Positions 1 to 7,776 are shown, counted from the first letter of the stretch. The stretch is DNA of 19,495 bases from Nitrosomonadales bacterium (GCA_003104895.1 PQAG01000010.1:4704-24198); one strand, 5' to 3'. Translations and numbers: made by a program. The notes: generated from the sequence alone by a model not told the origin.

Positions 1-56
1 CGTATAACGTCAGCTGCATTGGCCAAGGGAAAACTCTTGGCGCACAGTCCGATCAT

Positions 57-863
57 CTATCTATTCGCGGCCTCAGGCACCAGTTCCGGCTCAAGTCCCT
101 GAATAAATTCGGCATACATTTCCGGACACCGTTGCCGGATGCCGGCTTCAATATGTGCGATTTCCGCCAGATAGGGCGTGACCGGGCCATAGTAGTCCAC
201 TTCCGGGCCGATAGGTATGAAACCGAACTGGTAGCGGTACAACAGCCTTAGCAGCGTCTTCTCCATTGCCGCAAACCAATGCGTGATACCTTGACGTTTA
301 CTGGCCTGATACATGGTTTTGTAAAGGCCTAATATGATTTCCGGCCTGCGACGGCGGTGCGCCAGCGTCATTTCATTCTCACTTCCTGTGGGGATCTCAA
401 TATCTTCCTGGCTAGAAAGGTCATACAAGCCATCATTAGTGCGCCGCCGGTATGACTTTGATACCGCCAGCCTGGAAATTTCTGCCGCAGTTAACAGATA
501 CGACTTTGATACCGCCAGCCTGGAAATTTCTGCCGCGGATAGCAGAGCCGGATTGGCCAGACTAGAGAGGTGTTTATACTCCCCAAAGAACTGACAATGT
601 TCATAGAAGGGGAAACCCCGCGCAGAAGGCAACACCAGACGAAGCGTACCTACCAGCCCTCCTTCACGATTGATTGCGCCTACATGGATGGAGTTGTTGT
701 CATAAGAATCGGTTTCAAGCCTGGACGGGAAATCTTCGGGTGCGAGGAAATGCTGCTCGTTACAATAAACTTCATAGCGCAACGCATAACTGTCCTGCAG
801 ATACTGTGTACCGTCGATGATGCAGAAGTCGAAATGCGACATGGGAGCTTCGCTTTTGACCAT
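57..863 (-). CDS. PEP-CTERM/exosortase system-associated N-acyl transferase with internal duplication
   Basis: Member of the GNAT/autoinducer-synthase-like family found beside exosortase A loci (TIGR03694 type), expected to join an acyl chain to an amino compound; the real substrate is unknown. The 268-aa protein starts in family style (a Y..RY.VYC.E..F stretch near residues 26-39), has the E-x-x-R-L-A-V core motif, and ends in a region with HWFAAME and a GP.V.Y.G motif. The core motif occurs twice: LLSAAEISRLAVSKSY at 107-122 is repeated almost exactly at 123-138, where relatives have one copy. The ATG at 863 has an AAGGA Shine-Dalgarno about six bases upstream; an internal Met at residue 8 lacks such support. 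It lies 201 bp downstream of prsT on the same strand, so it may be read through from that operon or have its own weak promoter. Family assignment is firm; activity is uncertain because of the duplication. Confidence 0.88.
   Translation of the reverse strand: MVKSEAPMSHFDFCIIDGTQYLQDSYALRYEVYCNEQHFLAPEDFPSRLETDSYDNNSIHVGAINREGGLVGTLRLVLPSARGFPFYEHCQFFGEYKHLSSLANPALLSAAEISRLAVSKSYLLTAAEISRLAVSKSYRRRTNDGLYDLSSQEDIEIPTGSENEMTLAHRRRRPEIILGLYKTMYQASKRQGITHWFAAMEKTLLRLLYRYQFGFIPIGPEVDYYGPVTPYLAEIAHIEAGIRQRCPEMYAEFIQGLEPELVPEAANR
451..546 (-). repeat. In-frame 48-bp tandem duplication inside the acyltransferase gene
   Basis: Two adjacent 48-bp copies (451-498 and 499-546) match at 44 of 48 positions by direct reading, with an identical 35-bp core. 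The unit is 16 codons, so the frame is kept and a 16-residue block including the EISRLAVSKSY motif is repeated. The few differences sit at the copy ends, so the duplication has either drifted slightly or was generated imperfectly. Confidence 0.95.
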
Positions 864-1013
864 TGCGAATCCTTACATATTCATTTTCACATTAACTTCA
901 TTACTTATACGCTATCGCCGCAATTATTAAAAGGGCGTGTCATTGCAATCATGTAACTTTTGCAAACGTAAATATCAAAATTCCATTATGGCTGTGAACC
1001 GGTCCTGCCTGTA

Positions 1014-1039
1014 ACGCTGGCGACGCCATCGGCCAGCGT
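1014..1039 (-). terminator. Possible hairpin downstream of prsT
   Basis: An 8-bp perfect inverted repeat (1014-1021 with 1032-1039, ten-base loop) lies 26 bases past the prsT stop codon. No T-run follows on the minus strand, so it is at best a weak or Rho-assisted terminator, or a transcript-stabilising hairpin before the acyltransferase gene. Confidence 0.22.
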
Positions 1040-1064
1040 AGCCAATTTGACAAGGCTATATTGT

Positions 1065-3848
1065 TTAGAGCGATTTCAGCAAGGTCCTCGCTTCCTCGAT
1101 TTTGGGAAAGGTTTTCCCCGTTGCCAGCAGTTGATCAAGCTCCTTGCGCGCCCTGGCTTTGTCGCCGGATTTAACCAGTCCGAGCACAAAGTGGTAGCGG
1201 ATCTCTGCCGCTTCCGGTGCAAGGGTGCTTGCCTTTTGCAGCATCGGCAGGCCGCGCGTCGTGTTGCCTTGCTCAACCAGCATCCAGCCCAGAGTGTCCA
1301 GAATCGCTGGATTATCGGGCGCTAGTTGATTAGCCTTCTCGGCATATTCCAGAGCACGGGGATCTTTTTCCTGCTGATAGAGCCAGGCCAGGTTGTTCAA
1401 TGCAGGAACGTAGTTTGGATTCTGTTGCAGCACAGCCTGGTATTGCTCGATGGCTGGCTTGTTCTGCTTGCCGGCGAGATAAATTCCTGCCTGGTACATG
1501 CGGGCCGGTACGTCGGCAGGGTGATCTTTCAGCCATTGCGTCAAGCGGGAGTCCGCGGTCTTGCCTTTGCCTGCCTGATTGAGGGAGGCATGCAGCTTCA
1601 CCATGAGCGGACCTGTCTTGACGATGGCGAATGCACGCTCAAAGGCATTAGCGGCAAGATCAGGTTTTTTTTGCGCCATCAGCAAGTTACCTTCCAACTC
1701 GTAACCTACTGGCGATTTCTCGTTTTTCTTTTGAATTTGCCGGGCAATCGCGAGGGCCTCCTCATGATGTCCTTGGCCAGCTTCCAGCGTGGCCAGTGCA
1801 ACTTGCGCATCGAGATAATCAGGCTGCAATGCCAGCGCCTTTTTCAGGGCGTTCGCTGCTGCCGGCTGGTTCTGCATTGCCATATGGACGGAAGCGATTT
1901 GGAACTGGGCAGGGGCAGAGTCCGGTTTCAGGGCGGCGAGTCTGTTGTAGGTTTCCAATGCGCCTGCCTTATCACCGTTGGCGAACTGGGCCTGTGCCAG
2001 AAGATTCAGGATATCCGGGTTGCCAGGGGTAGTGGCCTGAAGTTTTTGGGCGAGGGTAAGCGACTTCTGTTTTTCTCCCAGGCGTAAATAATGAGCTGCC
2101 AGCAGCATGGCTGGCTTGAGTTCGTCCGGGTTCTCCTTGCTGGCACGCTCGAGCCAAGCCGTGGCCTCCTTGCTCTGTCCTTGGGAGAGGGCAAGGCTGG
2201 CCAGCGCCGTCATGGCCTGAACATTTTTCTTGTCTTTTTCCAGGATGGTCTCAAAGCGCTTTTTCGCGGCGTCCGGTTTTTTCTCTTGCAGGTCAAGTTG
2301 CGCTAGGTTTGCCACAGCAGGGAAATACGAAGGCTGGAGGGAAAGCGCCTTTTCAAAACTCGCGCGTGCACTTGCAATATCTTTTTTGCCCAGATAGGCG
2401 GTGCCTTTCAGATTGTGGCTAAGGGGGTTGTCAGGCTGTTCTTTCTCCAGTGCTTTCGCTGCTGCGAGTGCCTTGTCGAACTCCTTGAGGCGAAGGTGAG
2501 TCATGACCAGCAAGACGTCGGCCTTGGGTGATTTTGTATCAAGGCCTGCTGCTGTTTCCAGTTCGGCAACAGCACGGCCGCTCTCGCCTTGTGCCAGCTT
2601 GCTCATGCCCAGGGCGGTGTGGATCATCGGATTTTTTGGATCAATAGCGCCGGCCTTTTCAAAATATTCCGTTGCTTTAGTGAAGTCTTTGGACTGCAGG
2701 TAGGATTCGCCCGCGAGGGTAAGCAGTTGAGGATCTTGTTGTGATTCTTTAAGCGCCGGGGCAAGGACATCGATTGCGCGCTGTGCCTGGCGGTTCTTCA
2801 GCAGGGTGGAAGCCAGCAATTTACGCGCGTAGAGATTTTTCGGGTCCTTCTCCAAGTAATGTTTCAGATGTTGTTCTGCTTGTTGCGTCGATCCCAGGGC
2901 GAACTGAACTGCTCCGGCGAGTAGTACGCTGGGCATGTGTTCCGGCGCTGTGCGCAATATTTGTTGTAAGGATTCCAGTGCAGCGGCATGTTTGTCCTGG
3001 CGGAAATCGAGCAGCGCCTGGGTATATAGAACGATCAGGCTATTCGGAGCCGCCTTGCGTGCTGCATTTATATTCGCCTTGGCTGCATCGAATTTGCCAG
3101 TGCTGATTTCCAGGAAGGCCTTGTTCAGATGCGCCGAGGTGTTGTCCGGCTTAAGCTTCAGAACCTGATCGTAGGCAGCAAGGGCAAGCTCGATTTTACC
3201 CTGAGCGCGCAGCAAGTCGCCTTTGAAAAGCCAGGCATCCGTATGTTTCGGGTTTTGGGTTGCCGCTTGCTCAGAAAAGCGCATCGCAGCCTCGATATCT
3301 TTCTCAGATAGCGAATATCTGGCCAGTCCAATGAGAGCATCCGGGAAATCCGGTTTGTCTTTAAGTGCCTGCTCGAATGATTGCTTGGCTTCACTGGTTT
3401 TGCCCAGTGCCAGGTATGCATTTCCACGCAAGGTTGATATTTCTGCAGAATCTGTAATTCCAGAGGCCTGCTGTGTCTCGTCTAAAACCTTCTGAAACTC
3501 CCCCAGAACGAGTAAGGTTTTACCCAGATCGGGCAATACCCTGACAGGGCTCATTCCCAGACTCAAAGCCTTGCGGAGCTCTTTCTCGGCCGATTTCGGG
3601 TCGCCAGTCTCGATATAGATCGTGCCCAGGAGATAACGGGCCTCGGCATCGTCCGGATTCTTCTGCAAGGCATTTTTAAGCTGGATGATGGCAGCCTTGC
3701 TGTCACCCTTCTGCTGGTACTGTTTGGCTTCCGATATCAATGCCTGTGAGTCCTGCGTCTTGCTGCAGGAGCTTACTCCACCCGCGAGCAGGACTACTCC
3801 AGAGAGCATGGCAAAAGTTCTAATTTGCTTGATTCTGAGCTTAGACAT
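1065..3848 (-). CDS. prsT: XrtA/PEP-CTERM system TPR-repeat lipoprotein PrsT
   Basis: Large TPR lipoprotein of exosortase A/EPS loci (TIGR02917 type), thought to sit on the periplasmic face of an envelope membrane and hold parts of the polysaccharide or PEP-CTERM export machinery together; no enzymatic role is known. From the chosen start the protein is 927 aa. Residues 1-28 form a lipoprotein signal: basic MSKLRIKQIR, a hydrophobic run, and the lipobox VSSC with Cys28. The rest is almost wholly tandem TPR units of about 34 residues, with repeated A..G....A....Y..AL...P patterns to the C-terminus. An ATG at 3905 is in frame, but it would bury the signal peptide behind 19 hydrophilic residues, so 3848 is preferred; its ribosome site (GGA about nine bases upstream) is modest. 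It follows tviC by 88 bp with no promoter that I can see. Confidence 0.93.
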   Translation of the reverse strand: MSKLRIKQIRTFAMLSGVVLLAGGVSSCSKTQDSQALISEAKQYQQKGDSKAAIIQLKNALQKNPDDAEARYLLGTIYIETGDPKSAEKELRKALSLGMSPVRVLPDLGKTLLVLGEFQKVLDETQQASGITDSAEISTLRGNAYLALGKTSEAKQSFEQALKDKPDFPDALIGLARYSLSEKDIEAAMRFSEQAATQNPKHTDAWLFKGDLLRAQGKIELALAAYDQVLKLKPDNTSAHLNKAFLEISTGKFDAAKANINAARKAAPNSLIVLYTQALLDFRQDKHAAALESLQQILRTAPEHMPSVLLAGAVQFALGSTQQAEQHLKHYLEKDPKNLYARKLLASTLLKNRQAQRAIDVLAPALKESQQDPQLLTLAGESYLQSKDFTKATEYFEKAGAIDPKNPMIHTALGMSKLAQGESGRAVAELETAAGLDTKSPKADVLLVMTHLRLKEFDKALAAAKALEKEQPDNPLSHNLKGTAYLGKKDIASARASFEKALSLQPSYFPAVANLAQLDLQEKKPDAAKKRFETILEKDKKNVQAMTALASLALSQGQSKEATAWLERASKENPDELKPAMLLAAHYLRLGEKQKSLTLAQKLQATTPGNPDILNLLAQAQFANGDKAGALETYNRLAALKPDSAPAQFQIASVHMAMQNQPAAANALKKALALQPDYLDAQVALATLEAGQGHHEEALAIARQIQKKNEKSPVGYELEGNLLMAQKKPDLAANAFERAFAIVKTGPLMVKLHASLNQAGKGKTADSRLTQWLKDHPADVPARMYQAGIYLAGKQNKPAIEQYQAVLQQNPNYVPALNNLAWLYQQEKDPRALEYAEKANQLAPDNPAILDTLGWMLVEQGNTTRGLPMLQKASTLAPEAAEIRYHFVLGLVKSGDKARARKELDQLLATGKTFPKIEEARTLLKSL

Positions 3849-3936
3849 AATCTTTATTCCATGTTGACCGCTGGGTGGTTGATGTTGAAAACGAAGTGCT
3901 GCCATGCCGGAGTTTGGGTATAAGGCCGGCCTTTTT

Positions 3937-4971
3937 TCATTGAGGTGCGAGATGCGCTACATACCAGTCCATGGCTTGCTTGAGCCCTTCATCAATCCGA
4001 TGGGTCGGTTCGAAGCCTAACAGCTTGCGAGCCTTGGAAATGTCAGCCTGGGAATGGCGCACGTCCCCTTCGCGAAAGCCCACATACTGAGGGCGGTGTT
4101 CTTGAAGATGGGGGAATTGCTCCATGAGCAGCGAGCGCATCATGTCATAGAGCTGATTAAGGCTGGTGCGTTCATTGAGCGCCACGTTGTAAATCTGGTT
4201 GGCAGCATCCGGGCTGTCTGCCAAGGCTGCGAGCAGGTTCGCCTGAATGACGTTGTCAATGAAGCAGAAATCCCGGCTGGTTTCGCCATCCCCGTTGATA
4301 TACAGGGTTTGATTCTTGATCAGCGCGGCCACCCATTGAGGAATTACCGCGGCATAGGCGCCATTGGGGTCCTGCCGTGGGCCGAAGATGTTGAAGTAGC
4401 GCAGTCCAATGGAATCGATTCCATAGCAGCGGGCAAAGACATCAGCATAGATCTCGTTGACATACTTGGTGACCGCATAAGGAGAGAGAGGCTTTCCGAT
4501 CACCGATTCCACTTTGGGAAGGCCGGGGTGGTCGCCATAGGTTGAGCTGGAAGCGGCATAAACGAAGCGTTTGACGGAGGCATCTCGCGATGCCACCAGC
4601 ATGTTCAGGAAACCCGAAATGTTGTTCTCGTTGGTCAGGATGGGGTCTTCGATGGAACGGGGTACGGAGCCCAGTGCCGCCTCATGCAGGACATAATCCA
4701 CGTTCTTGCAGGCACTCGCGCAATCTTCGAGCCTGCGGATGTCGCCTTCGATGAAGGTGAAATTGCGCCATGCTTCAGCCCCGGCCAATTCCTGTACCTG
4801 TTCGAGGTTGTGCCTGTAGCCGGTTGAGAAATTATCCAGTCCGGTCACCTTCTGGTTCAGCCTGAGCAGGGCCTCCAGAAGATTGGAGCCGATGAAGCCG
4901 GCTACACCCGTGACCAGCCAGTGGTATTGATGTTCCCGCAAATGCTGTTGGGCGGCTTGATATTTCGTCAT
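3937..4971 (-). CDS. tviC: UDP-N-acetylhexosamine 4-epimerase, TviC/WbpP-like (SDR family)
   Basis: Extended short-chain dehydrogenase/reductase expected to interconvert UDP-GlcNAc/UDP-GalNAc or their uronic acids, supplying a sugar for the exopolysaccharide in the cytoplasm. The 344-aa protein has the NAD-binding TGVAGFIG at 21-28, an Asp-containing GLDNFSTG at 44-51, the SSSTYG serine region at 141-146 and the catalytic Y165xxxK169 in SPYAVTKYVNE. It also has the GLRYFNIFGPRQDP block and a C-terminal GDVRHSQADISKA block typical of the Vi-antigen TviC/WbpP group rather than of GalE. It starts at ATG 4971 with a GAGGT site and follows the 6-dehydrogenase gene by 15 bp. The pairing matches the tviB-tviC and wbpO-wbpP pairs. 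Exact substrate (GlcNAc or the uronic form) cannot be read from sequence. Confidence 0.9.
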   Translation of the reverse strand: MTKYQAAQQHLREHQYHWLVTGVAGFIGSNLLEALLRLNQKVTGLDNFSTGYRHNLEQVQELAGAEAWRNFTFIEGDIRRLEDCASACKNVDYVLHEAALGSVPRSIEDPILTNENNISGFLNMLVASRDASVKRFVYAASSSTYGDHPGLPKVESVIGKPLSPYAVTKYVNEIYADVFARCYGIDSIGLRYFNIFGPRQDPNGAYAAVIPQWVAALIKNQTLYINGDGETSRDFCFIDNVIQANLLAALADSPDAANQIYNVALNERTSLNQLYDMMRSLLMEQFPHLQEHRPQYVGFREGDVRHSQADISKARKLLGFEPTHRIDEGLKQAMDWYVAHLAPQ

Positions 4972-4986
4972 GTATGGCTACCTCTT

Positions 4987-6267
4987 TTAGAGCCTCCAGA
5001 CACTGATGCCTGCCTCGTGAAGCGCCATCTGGTCAAACTGGGATTTGACATCGATAAAGCAGCCCTTCCCGGTTACCTTGGATCGGAAATCGCTCAGGGG
5101 TCTGGCAAGAAGTTCTCGATGTGAAACTGCTGCGACAATCGCCTCAGCCTGCGGAAGGTTCTCCCAGGACTCAAGCTCCAGGCCGTATTCGTGACGGGCT
5201 TCACCGGCGTCCGCTACGGGGTCGTGGACATGGACTTCAATGCCATAATCCTGGAGTTCATGGATCAAGTCGGCGACTTTGGAGTTTCTCAGGTCAGGGC
5301 AGTTTTCCTTGAAGGTCAGTCCGAGCACGTTGACTTTGGCGCCCCTGACGTGGAAGCCGGCTTTAATGATCTGCTTGACTGTTTGTTCCGCAACGAACTT
5401 TGCCATGCTGTCGTTGATGCGGCGGCCCGCCAGAATCACCTGGGGGATGTAGCCGATCATCTCCGCCTTGTGGGTGAGATAGTATGGATCAACGCCGATG
5501 CAGTGCCCCCCGACCAGGCCGGGGCGGAAGGGAAGGAAGTTCCACTTGGTGCCGGCGGCCTGCAGGACCTCCAGGGTGTCGATTCCCAGCTTGTCGAAAA
5601 TGATGGCCAATTCATTCATCAGCGCGATATTCAGGTCGCGCTGGGTGTTTTCGATCACTTTCGCGGCCTCGGCAACCTTGATGCTGGATGCACGGTGCAC
5701 GCCGGCGGTGATGATGGTTTCGTAGAGTTTTGCCACTTTTTCCAGGGTAGCCGCATCGTCACCGGATACGACTTTCAGAATGGTGGTCAGCGTGTGCTCC
5801 TTATCGCCAGGGTTGATGCGCTCGGGAGAAAACCCGACGTGGAAATCCTGTTTCCATTTCATGCCGGAATATTTCTCCAGAATCGGGATGCAGACCTCTT
5901 CAGTTGCCCCGGGATAAACTGTGGATTCATAGGTGATGATGGTCCCGCGCTTCATGTTTTTCCCAACCGTTTCGCTGGCGCCGATGAGGGGGGTGAAATC
6001 GGGCTGATGGGCGATATCTACCGGCGTGGGGACCGCAACCACGATATGGTCGGCCAGGGATAGTTCGGCCGGGTCGGTTGTGACAGTAAGATGGCTTGCT
6101 GCCTGCAGGTCGGCGGTTGAAACTTCTCCAGTCGGATCAAGGCAGCGCTTATAGTTTTCGACCTTGTTGGCGGACAGGTCATAGCCGATGGTTCGCTGTT
6201 TTTTCCCAAACTCAACGGCCAGAGGCAAACCCACGTATCCGAGTCCCACCACGGCAACGACGCTCAT
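4987..6267 (-). CDS. tviB: UDP-N-acetylhexosamine 6-dehydrogenase, TviB/WbpO-like
   Basis: NAD-dependent nucleotide-sugar dehydrogenase that oxidises C6 of a UDP-N-acetylhexosamine to the uronic acid in two steps, giving a negatively charged precursor. The 426-aa protein is full length: Rossmann motif GLGYVGLP (8-15), the YESTVYPGATEE block (113-124), FSPERINPGDK (146-156) that marks the TviB/WbpO subgroup, the AAKVIENTQRDLNIALMNE helix with Lys203 and Asn207, and the catalytic-cysteine motif GGHCIGVDPYYL with Cys256 and Asp260. The C-terminal NAD-binding half includes GLTFKENCPDLRNSK. The ATG at 6267 has an AAAGGGA site nine bases upstream. It is the first gene of a minus-strand operon with tviC and prsT, and a possible sigma-54 promoter lies about 60 bp upstream. 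Confidence 0.93.
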   Translation of the reverse strand: MSVVAVVGLGYVGLPLAVEFGKKQRTIGYDLSANKVENYKRCLDPTGEVSTADLQAASHLTVTTDPAELSLADHIVVAVPTPVDIAHQPDFTPLIGASETVGKNMKRGTIITYESTVYPGATEEVCIPILEKYSGMKWKQDFHVGFSPERINPGDKEHTLTTILKVVSGDDAATLEKVAKLYETIITAGVHRASSIKVAEAAKVIENTQRDLNIALMNELAIIFDKLGIDTLEVLQAAGTKWNFLPFRPGLVGGHCIGVDPYYLTHKAEMIGYIPQVILAGRRINDSMAKFVAEQTVKQIIKAGFHVRGAKVNVLGLTFKENCPDLRNSKVADLIHELQDYGIEVHVHDPVADAGEARHEYGLELESWENLPQAEAIVAAVSHRELLARPLSDFRSKVTGKGCFIDVKSQFDQMALHEAGISVWRL

Positions 6268-6325
6268 AATAAATATCCCTTTGTTTTTACCATAAAAAAA
6301 TAAAAATCAATCTAACAGATAACCC

Positions 6326-6341
6326 CGCAAGCTTCAATCCT
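6326..6341 (-). promoter_or_regulatory. Possible sigma-54 promoter for the tviB-tviC-prsT operon
   Basis: On the minus strand the 16-mer AGGATTGAAGCTTGCG keeps the GG and GC dinucleotides at the right spacing, the G at position 7 and a full TTGC, but lacks the leading T and the CAC of TGGCACG-N4-TTGCW. A start would fall near 6315, giving a leader of about 48 bases. It is weaker than the two plus-strand sites and may be chance. Confidence 0.35.
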
Positions 6342-6475
6342 GGCTTCCGGCAGTATTTTGCTGACTATTCGGAATCAGGGCCACGCTCACTATTATGTGA
6401 TTATACTGATACCATTAATTCCGTAAGCTATCGATTCTCTATCGGGCATCGATGCTCATAAATCGGGATAGCTAT

Positions 6476-6702
6476 GGAACCTCTGAATAAGCGGTCATTG
6501 TCCCTGAAGGGATTCCGATCCACTACGAGCTGAAGCTCGTGTGGAATCGTATACCCCTGAAGGGATTCCGATCCACTACGAGCTGAAGCTCGTGTGGAAT
6601 CGTATACAAGGAACGAAGTGGCGAAGCAGTCTCGTAACTCTTTGAAAAACAAGATTGCTTCGCTGTGCTCGTAATGACATTGCACGCTTATTCAGGGATT
6701 CC
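6476..6702. mobile_element. MITE-like non-autonomous element, 227 bp, 18-bp terminal inverted repeats
   Basis: The left end GGAACCTCTGAATAAGCG (6476-6493) and the inverted right end (6685-6702, reading GGAATCCCTGAATAAGCG) match at 16 of 18 bases. CTAT flanks both sides (6472-6475 and 6703-6706), as expected for a 4-bp target duplication. Just inside the ends are GTCATT and AATGAC, and the right half holds a long imperfect palindrome (GCGAAGCAGTCT pairing with AGATTGCTTCGC across a short spacer), which resembles the common interspersed TCATTGCGAG...CTCGCAATGA type intergenic repeat. There is no transposase, so movement would need one supplied in trans. The IS family was not identified. Confidence 0.75.
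6502..6607. repeat. Two tandem copies of a 53-bp palindromic unit inside the MITE-like element
   Basis: Units 6502-6554 and 6555-6607 are identical as read. Each contains an imperfect palindrome: ACGAGCT and AGCTCGT separated by two bases, flanked by GATTCC and GGAATC. They sit between a TCATTG block and an AGGAACGAAG block that are adjacent in the common form of this interspersed repeat (recalled, not searched), so they look like a secondary insertion. Confidence 0.9.
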
Positions 6703-6747
6703 CTATATGCCAGCCTGATTCCGTCTGAAGCATGCATGGAGGTGGCC

Positions 6748-7563
6748 ATGAATATCAAGATGATGTTGAATGCCCGAGGTGGCTTCTTGCCGGATTTTGA
6801 TTCTTGCTTCATTAAGTTATTCTTTTTGTGTTCGGGGTGTTTTCTTGCCGGCCCGCTTTGGGCGGGCGACCTCTCCAAAACTATTGAAATTGTCAAGCCC
6901 TCCGTCGTTGGGGTCGGCACCTTCCAAAAAACACGCAGCCCAGCCTTGAGCTTTATGGGCACGGGCTTTGCCGTGGGCGATGGTTCGCTTGTCGTAACCA
7001 ATGCGCATGTAATTCCCAAGCTAACGGATATCGATGGGAAGGAGTCTCTTGTTGTTATCGCGGCAAGGGGCGACAAAGAACCGGAGCTCAGGTCTGCAGT
7101 CCGGGTCGCGCATGACAAGGAACACGACCTTGCGCTGCTCAAAATCAGCGGGGCAGCGCTTCCGCCCTTGGAACTCGGTGATTCCGGCGCGGTACGGGAA
7201 GGGCAGGCGCTGGCCTTTACCGGATTTCCAATCGGCATGATTCTCGGCTTCCATCCTGTGACCCACCGCGGGATGCTCTCTTCGATCACCCCCGTCGTTT
7301 TGCCGGCGCAGAATTCCAGGCAGTTGGACGTGAAAGTGATCACCCAGCTCCAGAAATCGGCTTACACTGTTTTTCAGCTTGATGGAACAGCCTATCCCGG
7401 CAACAGCGGCAGCCCGGTCTATGACCCTGAAACCGGGGTCGTCTACGGCATCATCAACATGGTATTAGTAAAGGGGATGAAGGAAAGCGCGTTGAGTCAT
7501 CCGAGCGGAATTACTTATGCGATCCCGGGTAACTATGTACGTGACCTGTTGCGGCAGAAATGA
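6748..7563 (+). CDS. Secreted trypsin-like serine protease (S1 family, Trypsin_2 type)
   Basis: Predicted exported endopeptidase of the trypsin fold, without a PDZ domain. The 271-aa protein has a basic start, a hydrophobic segment around residues 21-38 and a likely cleavage after the Ala of PLWA (residue 39). The triad is visible: His87 in VVTNAHVIP, Asp127 in EHDLALLKI and Ser220 in YPGNSGSPV. The spacing fits chymotrypsin-fold proteases of the HtrA-like core without C-terminal regulatory domains. ATG 6748 is chosen because GGAGGT lies four bases upstream; in-frame upstream starts would fall in or near the mobile element and spoil the signal peptide. The element ends 45 bp before the start, so the native promoter may be displaced. 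A role in maturing envelope or EPS proteins is inference from context only. Confidence 0.87.
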   Translation: MNIKMMLNARGGFLPDFDSCFIKLFFLCSGCFLAGPLWAGDLSKTIEIVKPSVVGVGTFQKTRSPALSFMGTGFAVGDGSLVVTNAHVIPKLTDIDGKESLVVIAARGDKEPELRSAVRVAHDKEHDLALLKISGAALPPLELGDSGAVREGQALAFTGFPIGMILGFHPVTHRGMLSSITPVVLPAQNSRQLDVKVITQLQKSAYTVFQLDGTAYPGNSGSPVYDPETGVVYGIINMVLVKGMKESALSHPSGITYAIPGNYVRDLLRQK

Positions 7564-7681
7564 ACATAACGAGAAATGGCGCCCGGCAGTGCCCATGAAA
7601 CCAGCGCGCAGTTACAGTTGCTAAAGTCACCATGGATTATTGGGGGGCGCAAGGATTCCCGTCAATATCTCGACATCATCG

Positions 7682-7699
7682 TCAAGAGTTCAGTCTTGA
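7682..7699. promoter_or_regulatory. Inverted repeat, candidate activator site upstream of the sigma-54 promoter
   Basis: TCAAGA and TCTTGA are separated by six bases, centred about 70 bp upstream of the sigma-54 promoter. Fis-type HTH activators bind such dyads at this distance. It is a candidate PrsR site only; short dyads arise by chance. Confidence 0.3.
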
Positions 7700-7760
7700 T
7701 CCCGGCGGCAGCAACACCCTTCATCAAACTAAACCCCAATAAATCAAGCGGCTATTGACA

Positions 7761-7776
7761 TGGCATATTCATTGCA
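7761..7776 (+). promoter_or_regulatory. Sigma-54 (-24/-12) promoter of the epsB-prsK-prsR operon
   Basis: The 16-mer TGGCATATTCATTGCA matches TGGCACG-N4-TTGCW at 10 of 12 specified positions, with GG and GC correctly spaced. The predicted start is near 7787. The operon it would drive encodes PrsR, a GAFTGA-type sigma-54 activator, so positive autoregulation is likely. Confidence 0.75.

Larger units (their letters stand above)
6268..6747. other. Divergent intergenic region (480 bp) with MITE-like insertion
   Basis: Region between the divergent tviB-like and protease genes. From left to right it holds an A/T-rich tviB leader, a possible minus-strand sigma-54 site (6326-6341), and an A/T-rich stretch with a TATACT hexamer (6402-6407) that could be a plus-strand -10 but lacks a clear -35. 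The 227-bp inverted-ended element (6476-6702) follows, then a 45-bp protease leader. No convincing gene is present. Confidence 0.75.

Noticed and set aside
3922..3933. AAGGCCGGCCTT palindrome followed by T residues on the plus strand
   Set aside because: It looks like a small terminator for plus-strand transcripts, but no plus-strand gene ends there, the T-run is on the wrong side for the tviC-prsT operon, and the stem is only four base pairs with a four-base loop.
5191..6063. 290-codon plus-strand frame opposite the tviB-like gene
   Set aside because: Antisense shadow of a fully conserved dehydrogenase frame, with no recognisable domain.
6502..6607. CRISPR-like direct repeats
   Set aside because: Only two directly abutting units with no spacers, inside an inverted-ended element; not a CRISPR array.
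6428..6685. 85-codon minus-strand reading frame across the intergenic element
   Set aside because: It is built almost wholly from the inverted-ended element and its 53-bp repeats, has no domain or ribosome site, and resembles the spurious proteins such repeats often give.
7576..7758. 60-codon plus-strand frame upstream of epsB
   Set aside because: No ribosome site or protein-like features, and it runs into the sigma-54 promoter region.
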